This document shows positions 39,493-48,692 of a DNA stretch of 64,000 nt, one piece after another. How positions within the stretch are numbered: position 1 is the first letter of the stretch; the number at the start of each line of letters is the position of its first letter. Source of the DNA: Propioniferax innocua (GTDB lineage Bacteria > Actinomycetota > Actinomycetes > Propionibacteriales > Propionibacteriaceae). Under the pieces are notes generated by a model that saw only the letters and a list, made by a program, of their open reading frames with translations, was not told where the DNA came from and made no database searches. The position numbers and the translations under genes are program-made. The DNA lies in assembly GCF_006716235.1 (NCBI RefSeq), contig NZ_VFOR01000002.1, forward strand, positions 1 through 64,000. The letters run 5' to 3'.

Positions 39493-39969
39493 TCATTGCT
39501 GACGGCTGGCCTGAAGCCGCTCACGGATATCCACCACCGCGGCGGCTGCCCGCTCCCCATCGGTGCGTTGGATCCCCATGAGTGACCTCCGCACGATGCC
39601 ATCGGGGGTGTCGAACAGCGCCGACGCCCAAGGGTCCCCGTCGCGGAATCGCACACCGTCGATCTGGTACCAGGCCCACCGATGGGTCACCACACCGTTG
39701 CGAACAACGATCCCGTACTCGTTGAGCGTGACGCTGCTCAACGCCATCAACAGCATCGCTGCGACCATGCCGAGCACCAGCGTCGCCAGGAAGACGACCT
39801 GTCGAGGGGTGAACCGGGCCCGTACGTCGGCCCCCAAGAAGACCCATCCGGCGATCGCCCCTGCGACCAGGAGAAGAGAGAAACCCACGACCCACCACAG
39901 AAGAACACGTGGTTGATAGGTCCGCGTGGTGAAACCCCGCAACGGGGTGATGTCCCACTCGCCACTCAC
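39493..39969 (-). CDS. PH-domain membrane protein downstream of hisG
   Basis: 158 aa from GTG 39969 behind GGAG, 13 bases after hisG. Two transmembrane helices (about residues 22-45 and 58-80) are followed by a bacterial PH-like domain (SVTLNEYGIVVRNGVVTHRWAW). The position next to hisG is shared with mycobacteria. Function unknown. Confidence 0.82.
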   Translation of the reverse strand: MSGEWDITPLRGFTTRTYQPRVLLWWVVGFSLLLVAGAIAGWVFLGADVRARFTPRQVVFLATLVLGMVAAMLLMALSSVTLNEYGIVVRNGVVTHRWAWYQIDGVRFRDGDPWASALFDTPDGIVRRSLMGIQRTDGERAAAAVVDIRERLQASRQQ

Positions 39970-39982
39970 GACGCTGCTCCAC

Positions 39983-40849
39983 TCACAGTCGGCAGGCGGC
40001 GATATCGGTCACCAACACGCCGCGAGCTCCGAGCTCCCAGAGGTCATCCATCACGCTGTGGGCCACCTTGCGCTCCACCATGGCACGCACCGCGACCCAG
40101 CCCTCACGGGCCAGTGGCGACACCGTCGGCGACTCGAGACCGGGCGTCAGACCGATCGCCCGGTCCACCAGATCACCGGCGATGTCGTAGTCCATCATCA
40201 CGAAGTTGCGGGCCACGAGAACACCCGAGAGGCGACGCATCAGCTGGTCGACCCCCTCGGGGTGATGCCCCTCGCGCTGCACCAGGACGGCCTCGGACCG
40301 CAGGATCGGCTCCCCGAACAGTTCCAGCCCGGCCTGCCGTAGCGTCCGCCCGGTCTCGACGACATCGGCGATCACATCGGCGACACCAAGACGGATCGAG
40401 CTCTCCACCGCGCCATCGAGATGGACCAGCTCGGCCTCGATGCCCCTGGCCTCCAGGTGACGCTTCACGAGCCCGGTGTACGACGTGGCGATCCGCTTGC
40501 CGGCGAGGCCCTCGACGGTGTTTCCGTCACCACGAGGCTCGGCGAAATGGAACCGCGTCGCCCCGAACCCCAGTGCCATGACCTCCTCGGCTGCGGCACC
40601 GGAATCCAAGAGCATGTCCCGACCGGTCAGACCGACATCGAGAGTCCCCGAGCCCACGTACACCGCGATGTCACGCGGACGCAGGTAGTAGAACTCGATG
40701 TGGTTCGCCTCGTCGAGCAGGACCAGATCCTTGCCGTCACCGCGCTGCCGGTACCCGGCCTCACGCAGCATCTGCGTGGACGCCTCGGACAGGGAGCCCT
40801 TGTTGGGAACAGCGACCTTCAGCATCGGTCGATCAGCGGAAACGCTCAC
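39983..40849 (-). CDS. hisG: ATP phosphoribosyltransferase, long form
   Basis: First step of histidine synthesis: ATP plus PRPP to phosphoribosyl-ATP. 288 aa from GTG 40849 behind AGAGGA. It has the periplasmic-binding-like catalytic core (VGLTGRDML, GVADVIADVVETGRTLR) and the C-terminal ACT-like regulatory domain of the long form, so it needs no HisZ and should be inhibited by histidine. It is paired with hisE; the other his genes are elsewhere. Confidence 0.95.
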   Translation of the reverse strand: MSVSADRPMLKVAVPNKGSLSEASTQMLREAGYRQRGDGKDLVLLDEANHIEFYYLRPRDIAVYVGSGTLDVGLTGRDMLLDSGAAAEEVMALGFGATRFHFAEPRGDGNTVEGLAGKRIATSYTGLVKRHLEARGIEAELVHLDGAVESSIRLGVADVIADVVETGRTLRQAGLELFGEPILRSEAVLVQREGHHPEGVDQLMRRLSGVLVARNFVMMDYDIAGDLVDRAIGLTPGLESPTVSPLAREGWVAVRAMVERKVAHSVMDDLWELGARGVLVTDIAACRL

Positions 40850-40882
40850 GAAAATCCTCTCGGATCGTTGGTCGGCGCAGAC

Positions 40883-41149
40883 TCAGAGCTGCTCGTAGAT
40901 GTCGTTGAGATCGAGGTCGAGCGCGACCATCATCACCTGCAGGTGATACAGCAGCTGACTGATCTCGAGAGCGGCCGCGTCACGCCCCTCGTGCTCGGCA
41001 GCCATCCACACCTCGGCGGCCTCCTCGACAACCTTCTTGCCGATGGAGTGGACGCCTCCGTCGAGCAGCGCCACGGTGGACGACCCCTCGGGTCGCTCAG
41101 CCGCCTTGCGGGTCAATTCCTCGAACAGGGCCTCGAATGACTTGCTCAC
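40883..41149 (-). CDS. hisE: Phosphoribosyl-ATP diphosphatase
   Basis: Second step of histidine synthesis. 88 aa from GTG 41149, 10 bases after the pnuC-like stop. The MazG-like motif [15 protein letters not shown] binds Mg and diphosphate; [13 protein letters not shown] completes the helical fold. No strong Shine-Dalgarno sequence is visible, so translation may depend on coupling. Confidence 0.94.
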   Translation of the reverse strand: MSKSFEALFEELTRKAAERPEGSSTVALLDGGVHSIGKKVVEEAAEVWMAAEHEGRDAAALEISQLLYHLQVMMVALDLDLNDIYEQL

Positions 41150-41159
41150 CCGAAGGAGT

Positions 41160-41840
41160 CTAGTCCGAAGTGGCAGGTTCTCGGAGTTGTGTCCGCCGCC
41201 ACGCGATGAACCCCACCAGGCAGAACAGACCGTAGAAGGCATACATCAGGGCCGACGGGTAATAGCCGGCGCTCCACAGCAACGGCACACCGACCAGATC
41301 GACGGCCACCCAGATCAGCCAGAACTCAGTCCATCCACGCGCCATGCCGTAGGTCGCGAGGATCGATCCGGTGAGGATCCAGGCGTCGGCCAGGGGTCCC
41401 CACGAACCCAGTGCCCGCAAGATCACGTAGAAGCCGGCGATCCCCACCGCCCCGGCAATGAGCAGTTGCAGGCGCCCGCGCGCGTCTGCCCAGCCCGGTT
41501 CGACGCCGAACGACTCGGCCGACGCACTGCGGAACCGCGCCCAACGCCACCAGCCGTAGGCGCTGGTGACCAGGAAGAAGACCTGACGCCCTGCTTGGCC
41601 CCACAGATCACGGTCCTGCGGTGTGGCGAACACCCCGCCAAGGAACACGGTGAACAGCAGCACGTTGCCGAGGATGCCGATCGGCCAGGCCATCACTCGC
41701 CGCCGCATGCCCCACAGCGCACTGGCCAGGCCGAAGAGGTTGCCGACGACCTCACGCCACAGGATCGGCTGGCCGAAACCGATATCGAGTTGGGCGTTGA
41801 TGAGGCGCAGGAATACGTCACCCACGGGGTTTGCTTCCAT
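41160..41840 (-). CDS. PnuC-family nicotinamide riboside transporter
   Basis: 226 aa from ATG 41840, overlapping the upstream gene by 23 bases; GTG 41825 is an alternative. About seven hydrophobic helices. Family features are [42 protein letters not shown] and [14 protein letters not shown]. It imports a precursor of NAD by facilitated diffusion. It sits in the mshC-hisE run. Confidence 0.85.
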   Translation of the reverse strand: MEANPVGDVFLRLINAQLDIGFGQPILWREVVGNLFGLASALWGMRRRVMAWPIGILGNVLLFTVFLGGVFATPQDRDLWGQAGRQVFFLVTSAYGWWRWARFRSASAESFGVEPGWADARGRLQLLIAGAVGIAGFYVILRALGSWGPLADAWILTGSILATYGMARGWTEFWLIWVAVDLVGVPLLWSAGYYPSALMYAFYGLFCLVGFIAWRRTQLREPATSD

Positions 41841-43029
41841 CGTCGGAGTCGTTCTCCCCGTCCGCCCTGCCGTCGACGCCCACCAGATCCTCATCGGGCT
41901 CATCCGCCTCGGGGACGTCCGGGTCGGGCGTCTCCCCTCCTCCGGGACGCGACGCGATGAGTGCGTTCACCCAGCGACCGCGGGGGTCGGCGTCGACGAG
42001 GAAGGCCTTGAGCAGGAGTGTCGCAGGAAGGGCCAGAAGAGCGCCGGTGGCACCGAACACCCAGGCCCACAGGAGCAGGGAGAGAAAGCTCACCGTGGGG
42101 GTGACGCCCACCGCGTCACCGGCGTACTTGGGTTGGATGATGGCCTGCACGACGAAGTTTGCGACCGAGTAGACCACCACCACGGCGATGGCGGAAGCCA
42201 CGCCCTTGTCGAGAAGCGCGATGAGGGTCGGAGGAACCAGACCCAGCACGAAGCCGATGTTGGGGACGTAATTGGTGACGAACGACAACACTCCCCAGAC
42301 CAATGCGAACGGCACTCCGATGATCCCGAGTGCGACGACATCGATGACGGCGACGATGAGCCCGAACACCGTGGTGACCACCCAGTAGCGACGTACCCCG
42401 TCGCCGAACCTGGTGAGCGCGTCGGCGACCGTGGGGTGGGCGTCACGGACCAGTTGGATGCGTCGCTTGATGTCGATGGCATCCATCGAGAGGAACACCA
42501 GAACGGTCACGACGATCGCCATGATCGACACCCCATCGCCGATCCCCTTGGCGAGGTCGGTGGCCAGTCCCACGATCTGTTGCTTGTCGATGGATGCCAC
42601 CTGATCGGTCAGCATCGTCTCGGAGACGCCTATCGCCTGCAGCTGGTCGAGCAACTGCAGGTACAGCTCCTGGAACTTCGACGCATAGGCGGGGATCTCG
42701 TTGACCAGCACCGAGATCGACCACCACAGGGACAACACGAACACCACGAGGAACGCATAGACCGCCAGCACGGCGGAGATCGAAGCCACGACCCGCGGCA
42801 TCCCGATCCGCACCAACCAGCCAAACAGCGGCGCGGCCACGAGCATGAGGTTCAATCCGAGGAACACCGGCCCGACGAACGACCCGATCTGCCTGAGCCC
42901 CAAGAGCGTGATCGTCACCGCGGCGAGGGTCAACGTCACCGAAAGGACGCGCGGCAGCCCGGAGGGCTGCGACGTGGCACCCTCCGAGGTGGTCGAGCTG
43001 CTCCGGGCGTCCGGTTCGGTCGAGGTCAT
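41818..43029 (-). CDS. AI-2E family transporter (TqsA/PerM-like)
   Basis: 403 aa from ATG 43029, which overlaps the mshC stop as ATGA. About eight transmembrane helices, with the long periplasmic/cytosolic loop after helix 3 (residues 115-190) and the signature FVTNYVPNIGFVLGLVPPTLIAL. Export substrate unknown. The C-terminal 45 residues are acidic and disordered. Confidence 0.88.
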   Translation of the reverse strand: MTSTEPDARSSSTTSEGATSQPSGLPRVLSVTLTLAAVTITLLGLRQIGSFVGPVFLGLNLMLVAAPLFGWLVRIGMPRVVASISAVLAVYAFLVVFVLSLWWSISVLVNEIPAYASKFQELYLQLLDQLQAIGVSETMLTDQVASIDKQQIVGLATDLAKGIGDGVSIMAIVVTVLVFLSMDAIDIKRRIQLVRDAHPTVADALTRFGDGVRRYWVVTTVFGLIVAVIDVVALGIIGVPFALVWGVLSFVTNYVPNIGFVLGLVPPTLIALLDKGVASAIAVVVVYSVANFVVQAIIQPKYAGDAVGVTPTVSFLSLLLWAWVFGATGALLALPATLLLKAFLVDADPRGRWVNALIASRPGGGETPDPDVPEADEPDEDLVGVDGRADGENDSDDGSKPRG

Positions 43030-44270
43030 GCGCGCAGATCGACCCCGAGCAGCGCGTGGACGGCGTCGGCGATGAGCGCGGGGGCCGACGCGTCGTCCCC
43101 GTCCCCGGCGAGGGCGGATTCGGCCCAGGCATCGACCGCGGCCAGCGCGGTGGGCGCATCGAGGTCGGCGCGAAGAGTCTGCCGCATGGCGTCGAGGGTG
43201 TCGGCGCCGACCGGGCCGGAACCGGCCATGATCGCGCGCTGCCACGTGCTCAACCGCTGCTTCGCCGCAGCGAGGACCTCGGCGGACCATGACCAATCGC
43301 CGCGATAGTGATGAGCGAGCAGTCCGAGGCGTACGGCCCGGGGATCGACGCCCTCGGCGCGCAATTCGGAGACCTTCACGAGGTTGCCCTTCGACTTCGA
43401 CATCTTCTCCCCGTCGAGCCCGACCATGCCACCGTGCACATAGGCCTTCGCGAAGGGTTCACCGGTGAGCGCGTGGCTCTGCGCCGCGGACATCTCGTGG
43501 TGCGGGAAAGCGAGGTCCGAGCCGCCACCTTGCACATCGATGTTGGCACCGAGGTACTCATGGGCGATCGCGGTGCATTCGATGTGCCAGCCGGGGCGTC
43601 CCCGGCCACGATCACCACCGGGCCAGGAAGGTTCACCGGGGCGCTCGAGTTGCCAGACCAGGGTGTCGAGCGGATCGCGTTTGCCCGGACGCTCGGGGTC
43701 GCCCCCGCGTTCGGCGAATGTCGCGATCTGTGCATCGTGGTCAAGACCGGCGACATCACCGAAGTCACTGACGCGCGGAGCGGTGAAATACCAGTCCCGG
43801 TACTCCCCCTCCACCTGATAGAGCATGTCCTGCGGGATCTGGTCCAGGGCTTCCAGGACCAGCGGGATACCCTCGACGGCCCCGATGTAGTGGGCTGGCG
43901 GGATGACACCCAGGGCGGTCATGTCGCCACGGAAGAGTTCGATCTGCGAATCGGCCAGCTCTCGCCAGTCGACACCGGTGGCATTGGCCCGCTCCAGCAG
44001 CGGATCGTCGATGTCGGTGATGTTCTGCACATAGTTCACTTCGATGCCGGCGTCCAGCCACTGGCGGTACAGCAGGTCGAAGGTGACATAGGTGTTGGCG
44101 TGGCCCATGTGCGTCGCGTCGTACGGGGTGATTCCGCAGACATACAGACGCGCGGTGCCCGATTCGGGCCCAACGGTGACCAGCTCCTTGGTGGAGCTGT
44201 CATGGACACGCACCGGCTGCGGAGCGGCGTCCGGGATCTTCGGAATGTCGGGGTGGGGCCAAGCCTGCAT
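43026..44270 (-). CDS. mshC: Cysteine:GlcN-inositol ligase (mycothiol synthesis)
   Basis: Joins cysteine to glucosaminyl-inositol using ATP, the third step of mycothiol formation. 414 aa from ATG 44270. Related to CysS but with MshC signatures: DSSTKELVTV, YVCGITPYDATHMGHANTY (zinc Cys plus HIGH loop), GRPGWHIECTAIA, GGGSDLAFPHHE and EKMSKSKGN. It is the first gene of mshC - AI-2E - pnuC - hisE - hisG. Confidence 0.95.
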   Translation of the reverse strand: MQAWPHPDIPKIPDAAPQPVRVHDSSTKELVTVGPESGTARLYVCGITPYDATHMGHANTYVTFDLLYRQWLDAGIEVNYVQNITDIDDPLLERANATGVDWRELADSQIELFRGDMTALGVIPPAHYIGAVEGIPLVLEALDQIPQDMLYQVEGEYRDWYFTAPRVSDFGDVAGLDHDAQIATFAERGGDPERPGKRDPLDTLVWQLERPGEPSWPGGDRGRGRPGWHIECTAIAHEYLGANIDVQGGGSDLAFPHHEMSAAQSHALTGEPFAKAYVHGGMVGLDGEKMSKSKGNLVKVSELRAEGVDPRAVRLGLLAHHYRGDWSWSAEVLAAAKQRLSTWQRAIMAGSGPVGADTLDAMRQTLRADLDAPTALAAVDAWAESALAGDGDDASAPALIADAVHALLGVDLRA

Positions 44271-44351
44271 GGGATCAGGGTAGCGGGCATGCCATGAAGA
44301 CCGTCGAATCTCACGTGCCGGAGCAACGTGCGAAACCACTCAACCAGCCAC

Positions 44352-44380
44352 TGAACACCGTTCAATCCTCGTGCTAACTT
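44352..44380 (+). promoter_or_regulatory. BioQ-like operator and leaderless promoter of the biotin operon
   Basis: TGAAC-ACC-GTTCA (44352-44364) is a perfect palindrome of the TGAAC-N3-GTT type bound by the TetR-family biotin repressor BioQ in corynebacteria and mycobacteria. A -10-like TAACTT lies at 44375-44380, ending 6 bases before the bioA ATG, with no Shine-Dalgarno sequence, so transcription should start at or next to the ATG. The operator covers the -35 region, fitting repression. Confidence 0.65.
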
Positions 44381-44386
44381 GCCCCC

Positions 44387-45757
44387 ATGACACGTCGATC
44401 CGTCTCCGATACAACCGTTGCCCGCGATCTGCTCCGCCTCGACCGGGACCATCTCTGGCACCCCTACACCGCGGCTCGCGACAGCGCACATCATGTGGTG
44501 CGGGACGGTGATGGCCCGTGGCTGACATTGCTCGACGCCGATGGGCGAGAGCACCGCGCACTCGACGGCATGGGTTCGTGGTGGGCGATGGTGCACGGTC
44601 ATCGCCACCCGGCGCTGGTGGAGGCGGTGACCGAGCAGGCCTCGAGGCTGGCCCATGTGATGTTCGGTGGCCTGACCCATGGGCCTGCCGTGGCATTGGC
44701 TGAGCGCCTGCTCGAGCTGACCCCCGCGGAACTGGAGCACGTGTTCCTGGCCGATTCGGGCTCGGTCTCGGTGGAGGTCGCCCTCAAACTGACCCATCAG
44801 GCACAGGCCGCGCGAGGCCGTCCCGAACGGGACCGGTTCCTCACCGTGCGCGGCGGCTATCACGGCGACACCATCGGCGCGATGAGCGTCTGTGACCCGG
44901 TGAACGGCATGCACGCCGCCTTCGGCGCGATGGTGCACACCAATATCTTCGCGCCAAGGCCTCCGGCGGCCCGGCCGACCGCCGCGGGGTGGCAGACCGA
45001 TGATGCGGCGCTCGAGAGCTGGGCACACGAGTTCCGGCGCCTCGCGGACCAGCACCACGACGAGGTGGCCGGGGTCATCGTCGAGCCCGTGCTCCAAGGC
45101 GCCGGCGGCATGTACGTGTATGCGCCCGAAGCCCTTCGGGTGATGCGCGAGGTGTGTGACGAGCACGGCTTCACGTTGATCGCCGACGAGATCGCCACGG
45201 GATTCGGACGCACCGGACGGTGGCTCGCCTGCGAATGGGCGGAGGTGGTCCCCGACGTCCTCTGTCTCGGCAAAGCGTTGACCGGCGGCATCATGACCGG
45301 CGCCGCGGTCCTGTGTACCCGCGAGATCGCCGATGCCATCAGTTCCGGCACGCCACCGGCCCTCATGCACGGGCCGACGTTCATGGCCAACCCGCTGTTC
45401 TGCGCGGCCGCATGTGCGTCACTCGACCTGCTCGCCGACCCCGAGAACGGATGGTCGACGCAGGTCCCCACGATCGAGCGTGGGCTGCAGGACGGTCTCG
45501 ACGCAGCGCGGGGACTTCCCGGGGTCGCCGATGTCCGGGTCCTGGGTGGCGTCGGCGTGGTGGAGATGACCGAGCCGGTGGACCTGCCTCGACTGACCGC
45601 CGCTGCCGTGGCACGCGGCGTGTGGCTGCGACCGTTCGGTCGGCTGGTCTACGTCATGCCGCCCTACGTCTCGACGCCCGCCGAGATCGAACACCTCTGT
45701 TCCGGGCTCGTGGGCGCGGTGGCCGATGTGGCGCACACGCAGGACGCGAACGCATGA
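44387..45757 (+). CDS. bioA: Adenosylmethionine-8-amino-7-oxononanoate aminotransferase
   Basis: Makes 7,8-diaminopelargonate from KAPA with S-adenosylmethionine as amino donor. 456 aa from ATG 44387. The BioA signatures HLWHPYT (residue 22 on) and GMGSWWAMVHGH (about 61-72) are followed by the PLP residues Asp267 (LIADEIATGFGRTG) and Lys296 (LCLGKALTGG). First gene of bioA-bioF::P450-bioD, ending in an ATGA overlap. Confidence 0.96.
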   Translation: MTRRSVSDTTVARDLLRLDRDHLWHPYTAARDSAHHVVRDGDGPWLTLLDADGREHRALDGMGSWWAMVHGHRHPALVEAVTEQASRLAHVMFGGLTHGPAVALAERLLELTPAELEHVFLADSGSVSVEVALKLTHQAQAARGRPERDRFLTVRGGYHGDTIGAMSVCDPVNGMHAAFGAMVHTNIFAPRPPAARPTAAGWQTDDAALESWAHEFRRLADQHHDEVAGVIVEPVLQGAGGMYVYAPEALRVMREVCDEHGFTLIADEIATGFGRTGRWLACEWAEVVPDVLCLGKALTGGIMTGAAVLCTREIADAISSGTPPALMHGPTFMANPLFCAAACASLDLLADPENGWSTQVPTIERGLQDGLDAARGLPGVADVRVLGGVGVVEMTEPVDLPRLTAAAVARGVWLRPFGRLVYVMPPYVSTPAEIEHLCSGLVGAVADVAHTQDANA

Positions 45758-48048
45758 CGGCGACGTGGACCGAGTGGAGAACGAGCCGGGCGATGCGCCG
45801 GGAGCGACAAGGCGTCGAACGTGATGCCGTCGCGCGACCGGTCGAGGCCTTCGACCTCGCCTCCAATGACTACCTGGGCTTGCGCGACCACCCACGAGTG
45901 CGGGCGGCCGCGGCGTCACATCTGGACGACGGCCCGGTCGGTGCCGGAGCCTCACGCGTGGTCAGCGGAACCCACCCGGTGCATGACCGGCTGGAACGCG
46001 CGTTGACCGACCTGACCGGCGCAGGCGCCGCCTTGGTGTGTTCGAGCGGCTACCTGGCCAACATGACGCTCATCGGCGCGCTCGGCGGCCCGAACTCACG
46101 TGTGTTGTTGGACGAACACGTGCACGCGAGCATCCACGACGGGGCCCGGGCAGCACACACGCTCATGGAGACCTTCGCCCACAACGATCTCGACGCCCTC
46201 GAGATGCTTCTCTCCACGAGCGACCGCCGCACCACGGTGGTGGTCGAATCGATCTACTCCGCTCTGGGTGACGCCGCACCCCTCGCACGGATCGCCGAAC
46301 TGTGTCGCGCCCACGATGCGGCGTTGATGATCGACGAGGCCCACAGTCTCGCGGTCGTCCCCGGCCACAGCATGGTGCGAGCCACAGACCTGTGGGGTCT
46401 CGGTGGTCCCCCGGTGTTCGTCACCGCCACGCTCTCCAAGGCGCTGGGTGCCCAAGGTGGCGTCATCCTCACCGGGGGCGACGACGCCGCAAAATGGCGT
46501 CGGCACATCATCAACACCGGCCGGGGCTTCATCTTCGACACCGGGCTGGCCCCGGTGGTGGCCGCCGCTGCCGTCACTGCGGTCGAGATGGTCTGCGATG
46601 GTGCCCTCGCCGCCCGGTGCCGCGAGAACCAGGCCATGATCTCCGCCGCGCTGAGGCGGCGTCCGGAGTTGTTCGATCATGTGGAATCCGGCCCCGGCGC
46701 ACTCGTCTCGGTGCGCATGCCCAGCCCCGACGCGGCCGTGACCGCCGCCACCGAACTGCGTGGGCACGGGGTGGCTGTGGGCTGCTTCCGGCCGCCGAGC
46801 GTGCCCGACCGCTGGTCGCTGCTGCGGATCACCGCATCGGCGCGGCTCACCCGGGCCGAGACGGCGGTCGCCGCCGAGATGATCGCCGAGGTCGCCGCTC
46901 GATACTGGGGTGCCCCGGTCCGGGCTCCGTTCGACGACGTTGATGGGCGCCCGGTGGATCGGCGCGCCGATCAGGTGCTCGTGAGCGACAGCGACGAGGT
47001 GCGCCGCGTGTTCGGTGACGCCGAGACGTTCGCCGCCGACAATGCCCTGACCGCTCTTCAGCCCCTGAGCCGCCCCACGGCTCGTGCGCTGGCGGCTGCG
47101 AAATTCCGTCTGCCCAAGGTGCTGGCCTCGGCCGGAGGTCCCGAACATCTGGCGGTCCGGAAGATTGTCGCGGCCTTCTTCTCTCCTGCGCGTGTGCGGG
47201 CCCAGACCGACGCGATCATCACCGCCACCGATGCCTGCATCGAGGCTCTGGAGGCCTCCCCCGCCCCGTGCATCGGCTCTGCTCCGGTGATCGATCTCGG
47301 GGCGACGGTGGCCGGTACGGTCCCCGCCGGAGTCTTCTCACGGCTCACCGAGATGCCACTGCCCGATTTGGAGGACCTGAACCGTTGGAGCGCAGATTCC
47401 CTCGAGCTGTTCTGGGGGTGGCCGGGCGAAGCACGTCAGTCCCATCTGGCCGAGTCGGCCATCGAACTTCACGGCTGGTTGCGCGCGATGGTCGACGAGG
47501 TGTCCGCTCATGGAGCCGACGGCACCGGGCTGGTCGCCGAACTGATCGGGGCGGGGCTCCGCGTCGATCAGGTCGTGTCGTTGACCTACTTCCTGATCAT
47601 CGCCGGTCAGGAGACGACGCGCATGCTGATCGCCACCGCCTTGCAACGGGCCCTGCGGGACCGCGATCTGTGGCGCCGGTGCGGTGAATCCGGGGACGCG
47701 GCCGATGCGCTGATCGGTGAGGTTCTCACCGACGCGTCATCGGTGCCCACGTGGCGTCGCATCACTTCACGGGACGCCCTTGTGAACGGCCAGCACGTTC
47801 CCGCGGGAACGCCTCTGCTGCTGCAGGTCTCCGGTGGTGTCGACGCCGCGGAGCGCCGTGACCATCTCGCCTTCGGCCACGGTGTGCATCGGTGCCTGGG
47901 GGCGGGACTGGCGCGTCTGGAGGCCGGTCTCGTGGTGCACCGCACGGCCCGGGCCCTCCCCGGCGCCACGCTGGCCGGCCCCGAACCCGCGTGGGTGAAT
48001 CTGTTGTCGTTCCAGGCGCCCCGCACCGTGTTGGTGAAGACGCGATGA
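45754..48048 (+). CDS. bioF: Fusion of 8-amino-7-oxononanoate synthase (BioF) with a BioI-like cytochrome P450
   Basis: 764 aa in one uninterrupted frame from ATG 45754, which overlaps bioA (ATGA). Residues 1-385 are a complete BioF: SNDYLGL, GTHPVHDRLE, DEAHSLAVVPG (Asp194, His197) and the PLP lysine Lys229 in TLSKALGAQGG. A short linker leads to a P450 from about residue 405: C-helix GPEHLAVRK (His465, Arg469), oxygen-binding I helix AGQETT (617-622) and haem loop FGHGVHRCLG (Cys714). BioI-type P450s cut acyl-ACP to pimeloyl-ACP, the substrate of BioF, so the fusion couples supply and use. Unusual: the P450 lacks about 50 N-terminal residues of a free enzyme, ExxR reads EVLT (656-659), and the meander is about 11 residues short. 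No redox partner is nearby. Confidence 0.92.
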   Translation: MTATWTEWRTSRAMRRERQGVERDAVARPVEAFDLASNDYLGLRDHPRVRAAAASHLDDGPVGAGASRVVSGTHPVHDRLERALTDLTGAGAALVCSSGYLANMTLIGALGGPNSRVLLDEHVHASIHDGARAAHTLMETFAHNDLDALEMLLSTSDRRTTVVVESIYSALGDAAPLARIAELCRAHDAALMIDEAHSLAVVPGHSMVRATDLWGLGGPPVFVTATLSKALGAQGGVILTGGDDAAKWRRHIINTGRGFIFDTGLAPVVAAAAVTAVEMVCDGALAARCRENQAMISAALRRRPELFDHVESGPGALVSVRMPSPDAAVTAATELRGHGVAVGCFRPPSVPDRWSLLRITASARLTRAETAVAAEMIAEVAARYWGAPVRAPFDDVDGRPVDRRADQVLVSDSDEVRRVFGDAETFAADNALTALQPLSRPTARALAAAKFRLPKVLASAGGPEHLAVRKIVAAFFSPARVRAQTDAIITATDACIEALEASPAPCIGSAPVIDLGATVAGTVPAGVFSRLTEMPLPDLEDLNRWSADSLELFWGWPGEARQSHLAESAIELHGWLRAMVDEVSAHGADGTGLVAELIGAGLRVDQVVSLTYFLIIAGQETTRMLIATALQRALRDRDLWRRCGESGDAADALIGEVLTDASSVPTWRRITSRDALVNGQHVPAGTPLLLQVSGGVDAAERRDHLAFGHGVHRCLGAGLARLEAGLVVHRTARALPGATLAGPEPAWVNLLSFQAPRTVLVKTR

Positions 48049-48692
48049 GCCTGCCCACACAGATCCGCGTCATCACCGGAACCGACACCGATGTCGGCAA
48101 GACCCACGCCACCGCGCACATCGCCGCCCGATATCTGGCCGCCGGGCACACGGTGCACGTCGACAAGCCGGTGCAGACCGGTGTCGCCGATGGTGCCGAG
48201 ACCGATGTGCAGACCGTGCGTCGGCTGCTGGGGGCGCCGGCCGCGCTGACGTGCACCGAGGGGGTACGGCTGGAACCGGCCATGGCTCCGGTGGACGCGG
48301 CCCGCCTCACCGATTCTCGGCTCCCGGACCTGTCCTGGCAGCTCGCCCGGCTGGAACGTGTGGTGTCCGGTGATGTACTGCTCATCGAAGGCGCCGGCGG
48401 AGTCAGCGTCGAGATGTGCCCGGGAACCGATATGGCCGATCTGGCCCGGGAACTGTCGGTTCCTCTGGATGTGGTGGCGCGCCCCGGTCTGGGCACCCAG
48501 AACCACACCCTGCTCACGCTGGAGTACGCGGTGCGGCGTCAGGTGCGGCTCGGTGCGCTGATCGTGTGCCGCGTCCCCGCTGAACCCGATCCGGTGGTTC
48601 AGGCGAACCTCACCCACCTGAGGGCATTGGCCGATCGGTTCGACATGACCTGGGGACCACACATCGCCGAACGCACACCGAGCCCCTCCTGA
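48045..48692 (+). CDS. bioD: Dethiobiotin synthetase
   Basis: Forms the ureido ring of dethiobiotin from diaminopelargonate, CO2 and ATP. 215 aa from ATG 48045, overlapping bioF::P450 as ATGA. The P-loop is GTDTDVGKTHAT (Lys19), followed by VDKPVQTG and IEGAGGVSVEM. The last step enzyme BioB is not in this operon. Confidence 0.94.
   Translation: MSLPTQIRVITGTDTDVGKTHATAHIAARYLAAGHTVHVDKPVQTGVADGAETDVQTVRRLLGAPAALTCTEGVRLEPAMAPVDAARLTDSRLPDLSWQLARLERVVSGDVLLIEGAGGVSVEMCPGTDMADLARELSVPLDVVARPGLGTQNHTLLTLEYAVRRQVRLGALIVCRVPAEPDPVVQANLTHLRALADRFDMTWGPHIAERTPSPS

Noticed and set aside
46966-48048. P450 as a separate gene with its own start
   Set aside because: There is no stop after the BioF part and no ribosome-binding site before the in-frame GTG codons near 46976-46985. 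An internal start cannot be fully excluded.
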